A DNA stretch of 64,000 bases from the NCBI GenBank assembly GCA_028583415.1, contig CM053269.1, positions 43,637,016 through 43,701,015 on the forward strand. Reading direction: 5' to 3'. Below are positions 54,950-64,000 of this stretch, piece after piece. The stretch comes from Protea cynaroides. Taxonomy: Eukaryota; Streptophyta; Magnoliopsida; Proteales; Proteaceae. The notes under the pieces were generated by a model. The model did no database searches. It was given only the letters and a program-made list of their open reading frames with translations, and had not been told where the DNA came from. The position numbers and the translations under genes are program-made. Numbering within the stretch: the first letter of the stretch is position 1; each line of letters opens with the position of its first letter.

Positions 54950-56298
54950 TTCCCCAGATGTAAGCCTAGTGAGCTGACCCATCTTGTCTCTGTAGATGGT
55001 GTCATGATTTCTGCAAGGCCAACCCGAGTCCATTGGTTCTATTTGTCTATCCCTTACCGATTTCTGTGCTATGTCTGGTCTCTTCTTCAACAATCTCAAG
55101 TCTTCCATCTTCTTGTCTGTGGTTGCTGAAGCTGCTAAATATCAGCTTAGAAGTAGATCAGGTTTTGCTAGTGGATATCTTCCTGTTAAATATTTAGATC
55201 TCCCCTTGATTCCTTCCAGTTTGTCTGCACATCACTGCTCTCCTCTCCTTTATAAGCTTCGTAAGAGCTTAGTTGTCAAGGCGGCAAGGCGAACCAAGGC
55301 ATTAGAGCCTTGACGGGGCGCCTAGGTGACCAAGGCGCCCGCCTAGGAGATCAGGGCGCCTGCCTAGGCAACTAAGGCACCCGATTTTCTAAGCCGTCAC
55401 AAGGCCACCTGGGCGCCTAGGTGGTGCTGAGGCGACACCTTGACAACTATGCGTAAGAGTCTCCAACTTTGGAAGGCAAGGGTTCTCTCTTATGCTAGCC
55501 CCCTTAAGCTGGTTAAGTACTTCTTTAAGGGATCTTACCTTTATTGGACTGTAGTGTTTGTCCTGCCTCTATCCACTATTCATGAGATTGAGTCCTAGAT
55601 GAGTGCCTTTCTTTGGAAGGGCTCTAAATTCCTGCACACCATGAGTTGGGCTGCGGTCTGTCTCCCAACACAATAATGGGGCTTGGTTTTAGAAGAATGA
55701 AAGAATTCAACAAGGCTTGCATTCTTAAATTAGTTTGGAAAGTAGTAATTAAGGAGAAAAGCATATGGGTGGATTGGCTTTACACTAGATACCTCAAGAA
55801 ATATATTATTTTGTCTGTCAACTGTGGATCTGATTCTTCCTAGGTCTAAAGGAGGATTCTAGAATATAGGTCACTAGTGACTGATATTATCAAGACAAGC
55901 ATTGGTGATGATTCCTCAACCTTTTGGCTAGATAATTGGCACCCCCTTGGGATCCTCAGTCACAAGTACGGGAAAAAATTAGATATGACTGGGGTCTTGA
56001 TAAGAATGGATCTTGTGTCAGCCATCTTATCAGAGGGGCCCGGTGCGAGGGCCATTTTTCCTCTTGGAGATCATCTCAGGCTTGGCCAGTCCTTCACTCT
56101 ACAAGCAGGAGTCCCTTGGGAAATGGTGATGTGGTTAGATGGTCGGCATGGAGATCCGGTAAATTCTCCTCTTCTTCTACCTGGGATCTTATGAGATCGC
56201 GTTCAGCCAAAGTTCCTTGGTGCAACATCGTTTGGTTTCAAGGTCACATCCCTAAGCGTAGTTTCATTATGTGGATTCATGACCAACTCTATCTCCCC
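54950..56298 (+). mobile_element. LINE fragment (RT end and zf-RVT), interrupted
   Basis: Plus-strand reading includes GLFFNNLKSSIFLSVV, then (after the insert at 55268-55451) SLQLWKARVLSYASPLKLV, SAFLWKGSK, WGLGFRRMKEFNKACILKLV, FWLDNWHPLGILSHKYG and WFQGHIPKRSFIMWIHDQL. These form the ordered C-terminal part of plant LINE ORF2. Several stops interrupt it. It ends abruptly at 56299 where a hAT element has inserted. Confidence 0.8.
55268..55451. mobile_element. hAT MITE, TTGTCAAGGCG family (184 bp)
   Basis: Left end CTTAGTTGTCAAGGCG, right end ACCTTGACAACTATG. CGTAAGAG flanks both sides (55260-55267 and 55452-55459), a perfect 8 bp duplication inside the LINE reading frame. The body is full of CGCCTAGG and AAGGCG words. 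Confidence 0.9.
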
Positions 56299-58611
56299 CA
56301 AGGATCAAGGTGCCGGTTTCGAGACCTGTTTCGGTCAGGCTCAAAAATAGGCACAACTCGGCAAAACCACCGAAACCAGGCCGAAACCTGGTATTTTCTA
56401 CCAGCTTTATTGACTCCACGGTTTCGAGGCTTAAAAATATTTTTTTTGGTTTGATTTTTTTTTGTGTACCCTATTTAAACCATTTTACATCTATTTCTAA
56501 TGTTAGTTTGCAAAAAAGACATAAAAAATAGCTACTTGTGGTGTGGACCAATGTTTGGTAGTGTACGTTGAAATAATACACAAATGTCACAATGTAGTAA
56601 TGTACTAAGCTACTAACTACTAAGCCACTAATTAACAATATTCATTAAAAATTAATACATTGATGATTAAACTTAGAAATTAAAAATCTCACCAGTTAGC
56701 TCCATGTGGAGCTTCGTGGTACATTTAAACCACGTGCAACATACCACTGATGGTGGCGATAACGCTCCTCAGATTGCAGCACGTATGTATCCCAGGACAT
56801 GTTATCACTCTAATTGTTCTGATAGTCTCCAACAGCCCACCAACAGATAGAGTCATCAAAATAATATAAGTACCCTTGTCGAGGGTAAGGCTGATCGAGT
56901 GTGTGTGTGGGTGGAGTAGGAGTAGGCATGAACGTCGGAGGAGGAACATACTGAAATATGGAGTCGACGAACGATGATCCAACAGTGCCACTGCCAACAC
57001 CTGAGGCTGAGTCATCTCTAAATTGATTGCTGGGGTAGGAACTAGAATAACCCCCGTACCCACCATCTCTAACCCCACCAGCCCCAGTAGTAGACCATCC
57101 AAATCCACCATGTGCTGTCGAACCCATACTCTCGCCGCCACTCTCTTCAGGAATTGTTGGGCTCGAGGTCCGTGTGATCATGAATTCTGGTGCACACCAG
57201 TGCCCAGTCCCTCCAGTCTGAGAACTCTCCCCTAAATGCTGCCAGACATGGTCGATATATCCATGGGATCTGTTTCATCCATCTCCTCCTGTGGCATGAA
57301 CTGCTGACGTGATCCTCTAGTGTACCCTCTACTACTACCACTAGGCCGGGCTCCGTGGTCAGTATCCTGTGTACCATGATCATACTGAGTCTCCCTTGTG
57401 AATTTCAAGGGAGGCGACAATGGATTTAGCTGCAGTGGTTGGTCATATTGATTGGGCTCATTGCGTAAGGTAGCATAGTCATCACCACCACCATCATCAT
57501 CATTATCCCCAGTACCACTAGGTCCACTAGTACCAGTACCACCTTGGGTGGCGGAAGGTGACTGTGTTTCTCCAGAAGAAACCGGCCAATCACTCTCAGT
57601 CTCATCACTATCACCAGTCTGAAATGGACTTCTTGCCAGTGCGTGGACACTACCCTCAGTAGCCATAAACTCGCCCACATTAGCCTCCAAGGCTCCAATG
57701 ATAAGACGACTTGGTCGACCACCAGCCTCATCTAATTGAGGCTCATCACGATCTGTAACCCACTCGTTCAAATGATCAACTTCCTCTCCCTCCAACTCAA
57801 AGATCTCACTCAGCTCAATGGAGGTTTTAGCATCTTTGTCCCTACTTAACCGTATGTGCTCTTCTTTCAGTCTCAAATTATAGTGCACATACACCAAGTC
57901 CTCAAGCCTTTTTGCATCCAACCAGTTTCGTCGCTTAGTATTTATAAGCGAAAATGTGCCCCAGTTTCGTTGACATCCCGTGGCGGAGCATGTTTGTGAT
58001 AGCACCTTCACTGCTATTGCACAAAGGTTGGGTAACTCCGACCCGTATAGGACCCACCATTCAACTGCAAAATAGCATAGGAAACAAATATTAGATGATG
58101 AAAAAACCTACAATGGCATATTGGCATCCTAGGGGGTGTTGATTGTCGACCAGATTCAGCCGTCGCCTTTCCAAAACTCCCAGTGGCATCTCTAAAACTT
58201 TTGAGCTGAATCAATTTTGATGGGTAATATTCTTATAAATTATGTTGACAACAAAGTAAGTAAAAGTCTTATTTCTTGCAAAACAATAGACTGTTCTCTT
58301 GTGTTTGGCTCAAGTTTGGCAACCACTTCTTGTACTGCATCTATCAATTCTTGACGCATTCCCAAGTTATCTTTGTATTGATACTTAGGATTCAGATAAT
58401 ATGCTAAAAATTGACAAATATTATAATTACGTCAATGCAAGTTGATGTAATTTTAATTAGTTGAGAAACTGAAGTACATCAAGTAAAGACTCACCAGCCT
58501 TGTGTAGTGGGTGCTTGAGCTGTCGCTCCCAACGATCTTTGATGATCGCAATATATTTTGAGTTCCCGCGTCTGTAAACTTCCTCTATTTGCATCTTCAT
58601 CATATCTATGG
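56299..58611 (-). mobile_element. Outer hAT transposon, 3' part, minus orientation
   Basis: Starts CAAGGATCAAGGTGCCGG, the same terminus as the inner copy ends with, followed by GGTTTCG/CGAAACC words. It is the reverse complement of about 61366-63706 with few differences. The element continues after the inner insertion at 63715 and runs past 64000. It is inserted in the LINE that ends at 56298. Confidence 0.82.
56815..58080 (-). pseudogene. Outer hAT transposase, dimerisation domain and C-terminal tail
   Basis: On the minus strand it reads KVLSQTCSATGCQRNW then LVYVHYNLRLKEEH, the hAT C-terminal dimerisation motif (usually CERNWSTF; here Gln replaces Glu). A long acidic, Gly/Ser-rich tail follows, ending SICWWAVGDYQNN. 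One in-frame stop near 57232 (SMSGSI-stop) breaks the tail. hAT transposases work as dimers in the nucleus; this copy lacks its N-terminal half within this block. Confidence 0.75.
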
Positions 58612-58615
58612 CCAC

Positions 58616-58850
58616 TGTTGGAGGTTTCGGTCGAAACTTGAAGTTTCGACCGAAACAACTCGGTTTCGAGCCTGGGCGAGACGAAACCCAGGCTCGAAAC
58701 TGGCCAGTACATGGTTTCGGTTCGAAACCACTGGGTTCGACCAGGTTTCAGGTTTCGGTCGAAACCATGGTTTCGACCCATAACTTAAACCCCCATCCCC
58801 TTTTTAGAGTCGAAACCTACTCGAAATCAGTAGGTTTCGACTCCTTTCTC
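58616..58850. repeat. GGTTTCGGTCGAAACC subterminal array
   Basis: More than a dozen GGTTTCG or CGAAACC words in both orientations lie within 230 bases at the left end of the inner hAT. Single clusters of the same words occur at 56309-56430 and 63590-63700. Confidence 0.85.
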
Positions 58851-58859
58851 TAATTTTCT

Positions 58860-59749
58860 CCCCTTTTTGCTCTCCAACCTCATTTCTCTCCATTTTTCTT
58901 CCTAAAACTTAATTTCTTCAAGGGATCTCAACATTTGCCAATATTATTCAAGGTTCTTCATCTCTCAACTCCTTTCTCTCTCTTCAAGGAAACTCATTCT
59001 CTCTATTTTGTGTATTTTTGAATGAAATGGTATGCAAACATCATGGATGGCTTCCAATTTTTTATATGTTTGATTCTAACACCCGATCTATGAATCCATG
59101 GAAGTAGTTTTTTTTTTTTGACAAATAATTTATTTATTAGATTTTCTGTTTGAAAAAAAAGATTTTCCTACAACTATTTTTTGAAAAAATTACGTCTTAC
59201 ACATGTTGTATGACATTGAATTAAATATATGTTAAACAAAATAGGGTGATCTACATTTTGTATGGAGTAGAATTATTTTTCTGTTTTTATTTAATTATTT
59301 TAATTTTCGGATATTGATAAAATAATTAATTAAATTGAAAATAAATATAAATAAATGATAAAATATTTCTGTTTTCAATTTTAAAATTTTGATAAATAAA
59401 ATTATTTTTAAAAGTATTGCTATTTTATGGTGGGTTGCTGTTTTATGTAATAAAAGTAATGTGAACTAATTCTTTATGTTGATTTAAGGGCATTTTAATT
59501 ATTGAAAAATTAATAAAATATTTTTAACTTATGGAAAAAATATAAATACGTTAAAAATTATAATATGTTGCTGTTTTATGTAATAATGCAATGCAAAAAT
59601 GATAAACCTATGCTGTTTTTTTACTTTAAGGTGTATTATTTAGTTATAAGATATTATTTATGTAATAAAGTGTTGTTAGAAATGAAAATATAGTTTGTTT
59701 CAATTGTAGTAATTGTTGTCTTTTTGTTTTAACAGTATAAGTGTTTGAA
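58860..59749. other. 5' leader or first intron of the inner hAT gene
   Basis: Pyrimidine-rich, then strongly AT-rich non-coding DNA, ending TTTTGTTTTAACAG just before the transposase ATG. This suggests an intron acceptor in the leader. Confidence 0.5.
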
Positions 59750-62700
59750 ATGGCTGATGCACCAACTGCAAGTGGTGACATTGCATGGAGGCATGGGATA
59801 CCACTGACTGTTAATAAGAAACAGTCACAATGTAATTATTGTGGCAAGCAAATAAAAGAAGGTGGTGCCACTAGATTGAAGTGGCATATTGCTGGTGGTA
59901 ACAAGGATGTTATGGGTTGCCCCAACGTACCAAGTGAAGTGAAGAAGGCTATGGCAAGCTTAATGAAGAGTGATATTGATAGAAGAAATAAGAAGAAGGC
60001 AGATAAACAGGAGTTTGAGGAGGCTTGTTTGGAGGGCAATCTAGGGGTTAATGAAGATGACATTAACTTTGACAGTGATGAGGTAGACCAAGAAATGACA
60101 GAGGCAGAGGTGAGACAGCTGAAGAGAGCGAAGATAGCAAGTATAAAGCAAAGAGAGATAGGTCGACAAAGACAGTTTGAGAGGATTAGAGGAGCTGGGT
60201 CATCTAGAGAGGCAACAGCAGAGGATAAGGGGAGGAGGCCGAGGCTGAGAAGTAAGGGTGCCCCTGAGATACCTTTTAGGAGGACTCAAAGTGTTAGGAC
60301 TCCAGCTACTGCACAAGCACCACCACCTTTTCGTGACCCAGATCTTGAGGTCCTGAGGGCGGATCCTGATCTATTTGTCAGACAGGATAGTAAACAAAAA
60401 AAGTTGCCCCATTTTTGGACTGATGTCAAGATAAGAGTAGGAGACAAAATCTCCAAGTGGATGATATACCATGGCATTGCAGCAAGTGCTACCACAGGAT
60501 CTCACTATTAGAATATGTTGGATGAAATAGGTAGGGCAGGTCCAGGAGTTAAAGGGCCTATAGCTTGGGAGTTGTACAACACCTACCTACGCAGACATAA
60601 AAAAGAAATGAAACAATATGTGGATTCTTTGAAGACACAATGGGAAAGATATGGGGTGACTGTGATGTGTGATGGGTGGACCGAACCAACCAAAAAATCT
60701 CTCATCAACTTTTTGGTGAATTGTGATGGTAGAACAACGTTTTTGAAGTCTGTTGATGCATCCAATCATATCAAGGATTCCAAGTACATTTATGGTCTCT
60801 TGAAGAAAGTGGTGAAAGAAGTGGGGATAAATCATGTGGTACAAGTAGACACTGATAATGGTTAGAACTTCAAAAAAGCAGGGGAAATGTTGATGAATAA
60901 TAAAAAATATCGACTTTTTTGGACACCATGTGCAGCCCACTGTATTGATTTGATGCTGAAGGACATGGGGGAAATAAAACTGGTGAAAAACTGTAGAAAA
61001 TGCAAGGCAAGTAACCATTTTCATTTATAACCATGGATATGCCTTAGAGATGATGAGAATCAAGTGTGGTGGAGACTTGGTGAGGCCAGGGTTAACGCGT
61101 TTTGCAACAAACTACATTGCCCTCAAGAGTTTTGACATTAAGAAGTCTAGCTTGAGATCAATGTTTGCTTCAGAGGAGTGGTTTGAGTGGCCTCAGTCTA
61201 GTTTTCGAGCTGGTAGAACAGCACAAGCAACCATATCCAGCGATAAATTCTGGGATGATGTAAAAAAGTTGTAACGATATTAGATCCCATTGTGAAAGTG
61301 CTGAGAATGGTTGATGGACAAAGGAAGGCCACCTTACCATACTTGTGGGCTGCCATAGATATGATGAAGATGCAAGTAGAGGAAGCTTACAGACACGGGA
61401 ACTCAAAATATATTGCCATCATCAAAGATCATTGGGAGCGACAGCTCAAGCACCCACTACACAAGGCTGGTGAGTCTTTACTTGATGTACTTCAGTTTCT
61501 CAACTAATTAAAATTACTTCTGCTTGCAGTGACGTAATTATAATATTTGTCAATTTTTAGCATATTATCTGAATCCTAAGTATCAATACAAAGACAACTT
61601 GGGAATGCGTCAAGAATTGATAGATGTAGTACAAGAAGTGGTTGCCAAGCTTGAGCCAAACGCAAGAGCACAGTCTATTGTTTTGCAAGAAGTAGGACTT
61701 TTACATACTTTGTTGTCAACATAATTTATAAGAATTTTATTTTTACTAAGACTATTACCCATCAAAATTGGTTCAGCTCAAAAGTTTTAAAGATGCCACT
61801 GGGAGTTTTGGTAGGGCGGCGGCTGAATTTGGTCGACAATCAACACCCCTTGGTACGTATACTTACTTTATGGATGCTAATATGCCATTGTGGGTTTTTT
61901 CATCATTTAATGTTTGTTTCCTATGCTATTTTGCAGTTGAATAGTGGGTCCTATACGGATCGGAGTCACCCAACCTTCGTGCAATAGCAGTGAAGGTGCT
62001 ATCACAAACATGCTCCGCTACGGGATGTGAACGAAACTGGAGCACATTTTCGCTTATACATACTAAGCGGCGAAACCGGTTGGGTGCAAAAAGGCTTGAG
62101 GACTTGGTGTATGTGCACTATAATTTGAGACTGAAAGAAGAGCACATATGGTTAAGCAGGGACAAAGATACTAAAACCCCCTTTGAGCTGAGTGAGGAGA
62201 TCTTTGAGTTGGAGGGAGTAGAAGTTGATCCTTTGAACGAGTGGGTTACAAATCGTGGTGAGCCTCAATTAGACGAGGCTGGTGGTCGACCAAGTCGTCT
62301 TATTGCTGGAGCCTTGGAGGCTGATGTGGGAGAGTTTATGGCTACTGAGGGTAGAGTCCACGCACAGGCAAGACGTCCATTTCAGACTGGTGATAGTGAT
62401 GAGACTGAGAGTGATTGGTTGGTTTCTTATGGAGAAACACAGTCACCTTCTGCCACCCAGGGTGGTACTGGTACTAATGGACCTAGTGGTACGGGGATAA
62501 TGATGATGATGGTGGTGGTGATGACAGATATGCTGCCTTACGCAATGAGCCTGATCAGTATGACCAACCCCTGCAGCTAGATCTATTGCCGTCTCCCTTG
62601 AGATTCACAAGGGAGACTTAGTATGATCATGGTACACATGATACTGACCACGGAGCCCGGCCTAGTGGTAGTAGTAGAGGCTACACTAGAGGATCACGCC

Positions 62701-63209
62701 AGTGGTTCATGCCATAGGAGGAGATGGATGAAACAGATCCCATGGATATATCGACCATGTCTGGCAGCATGGAGGGGATGCATTTAGGGGAGAGTTCTCA
62801 GACTGGAGGGACTGGGCACTGGTGTGCACTAGAATTCATGATCACACGGACCTCGAGCCCAACAATTCCTGAAGAGAGTGGCGGCGAGAGTATGGGTTCG
62901 ACAGCACATGGTGGATTTGGATGGTCTACTACTGGGGCTGGTGGGGTTAGAGATGGTGGGTACGGGGGTTATTCTAGTTCCTACCCCAGCAATCAATTTA
63001 GAGATGACTCAGCCTCAGGTGTTGGCAGTGGCACTGTTGGATCATCGTTCGTCGACTCCATATTTCAGTATGTTCTTCCTCCGACGTTCATGCCTACTCC
63101 TGCTCCACCCACACACACACTCGATCAGCCTTACCCTCGACAAGGGTACTTATATTATTTTGATGACTCTATCTGCTGGTGGACTGTTGGAAACTATCAG
63201 AACAATTAG
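59750..63209 (+). pseudogene. Inner hAT transposase gene, disabled
   Basis: ATG at 59750 (MADAPTASGDIAWRHG). A BED zinc finger follows (CNYCGKQI, RLKWHIAGG, then CPNV), then a basic linker. The DUF659 region reads PIAWELYNTYLRRHKKEMKQ, MCDGWTEPTKKSLINFLV and VVQVDTDNG, then PCAAHCIDLMLKD. The dimerisation domain reads LRAIAVKVLSQTCSATGCER and LVYVHYNLRLKEEH (about 61960-62150), followed by a Gly/Ser-rich tail. In-frame stops at 60509-60511 and 60863-60865, frame changes near 60990 and 61270, and frame changes in the tail disable it. GT/AG introns lie near 61470-61558 and 61855-61935. Intact relatives bind their subterminal motifs through the BED finger. Confidence 0.8.
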
Positions 63210-63714
63210 AGTGATAACATGTCCTGGGATACATACGTGCTGCAATCTGAGGAGCGTTATCGCCACCATCAGTGGTATGTTGCACGTAGTTTAAATGTAC
63301 CACGAAGCTCCACATGGAGCTAACTGGTGAGATTTTTAATTTCTAAGTTCAATCATCAATGTATTAATTTTTAATGAATATTGTTAATTAGTGGCTTAGT
63401 AGTTAGTAGCTTAGTACATTACTACATTTTGATATTTGTGTAATATTTCAGCGTACACTACCAAACATTGGTCCACACCACATGTAGCTATTTTCTATGT
63501 CTTTTTTGCAAACTAACATTAGAAATAGGTGTAAAATGGTTTAAATAGGGTACACAAAAAAAATCAGACCAAAAAAAACATTTTTAAGCCTCGAAACCAT
63601 GGAGTCAATAAAGCTGGTAGAAAATAACAGGTTTCGGTGGTTTCGCCGAGTTGTGCCGGTTTCGAACCTGACCGAAACAGGTCTCGAAACCGGCACCTTG
63701 ATCCTTGTCTATGG

Positions 63715-64000
63715 CAGCGCACAAGTATGGTAAGGTGGCCTTCCTCTGTCCATTAACCATTCTCAGCACTTTCACAATGGGATCTAATATCGCTACAACT
63801 TTTTTGACATCATCCCAGAATTTATCGTTGGATATGGTTGCTTGTGCTGTTCTACCAGCTCGAGAACTAGACTGAGGCCAATCAAACCACTCTTCTGAAG
63901 CTACATTGATCTCAAGCTAGACTTCTTCATGTCAAAACTCTTGAGGGCAATGTAGTTTGTTGCAAAACACGTTAACCCTGGCCTTACCAAGTCTCCACCA
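63715..64000 (-). mobile_element. Outer hAT transposon, continuing off the right edge
   Basis: Reverse complement of about 61058-61350, the central transposase region (the inner copy reads RPGLTRFATNYIALKSFDIK there). It joins directly to 58611 if the inner element and one copy of the duplicated 8-mer are removed. The 5' half of this copy, its BED finger and its other end must lie beyond the window. Confidence 0.8.

Larger units (their letters stand above)
58612..63706 (+). mobile_element. Inner hAT transposon (5.1 kb), inserted head-on into another copy of itself
   Basis: Flanks are ATCTATGG (58604-58611) and GTCTATGG (63707-63714), an 8 bp duplication with one change. The left end holds GGTTTCGGTCGAAAC arrays (58620-58850); the right end holds the same words and ends GGCACCTTGATCCTTG. 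The terminal repeats at the two ends match only loosely. It carries a BED finger, DUF659-type region and dimerisation domain. The outer copy resumes at the base after the duplication. Confidence 0.82.

Noticed and set aside
57426..57731. Second-frame minus-strand ORFs overlapping the outer hAT tail
   Set aside because: Shadows of the Gly/Ser-rich transposase tail in another frame.
1..64000. CRISPR arrays, bacterial operons, rRNA genes
   Set aside because: Nothing of the kind is present; the content is clearly plant nuclear DNA.

Overview
The window is nuclear DNA of a flowering plant. It shows spliced genes with GT/AG introns, long TE-filled introns, a chloroplast-type PPR protein gene, Copia, LINE, hAT, Harbinger and Mutator-type elements, and a piece of plastid DNA. 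The AT-rich, TE-dense introns and the protein similarities suggest a woody dicot or magnoliid rather than a grass; the species cannot be fixed from the sequence.

Three host genes are supported, all on the + strand. (1) The last exon of an unrecognised coiled-coil protein (3329-3493). (2) A complete ten-exon gene for an endonuclease/exonuclease/phosphatase (EEP, CCR4-like) protein with an EF-hand insert, 456 residues (6169-15761); its third intron is 7.3 kb. (3) A complete ten-exon gene for PPR4, a chloroplast RRM+PPR protein of 950 residues (31312-51527); its sixth intron is 11.6 kb. All exon joins in (2) and (3) keep frame without stops, so both look functional despite the insertions.

Most of the rest is a layered record of transposition. 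EEP intron 3 holds a minus-oriented, non-coding LTR retrotransposon (7515-13536). Its left LTR was hit by a Mutator-like element carrying pieces of a MYC2-type bHLH gene (7532-9100) and by a hAT-like element (9280-10005); the other LTR preserves both empty sites. Between the two large genes lie a 4.7 kb PIF/Harbinger element (18159-22841) with a largely intact transposase and one captured STE24 exon, a decayed Copia element (23685-28850), and a 481 bp insert with a long hairpin and 15 bp direct repeats (30027-30507). PPR4 intron 2 holds a 5'-truncated LINE. Intron 6 holds a hAT-like element, a local duplication, and a second Copia element (40699-48475), itself hit by three hAT-like elements and by plastid-derived DNA with a trnI-CAU relic.

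The right end (about 55000-64000) is a LINE interrupted by a hAT element, which is interrupted by a second copy of the same hAT in the opposite orientation. This creates a 2.3 kb inverted repeat and runs off the window. A recurring theme is a group of hAT-like families with 8 bp target duplications, ends beginning CA, and terminal regions filled with a short motif private to each family (AAGGCG, CTCGGCGAGAT, GGTTTCG, AATCGG, GGATTCG, GATACGG, GAAATTTCG).
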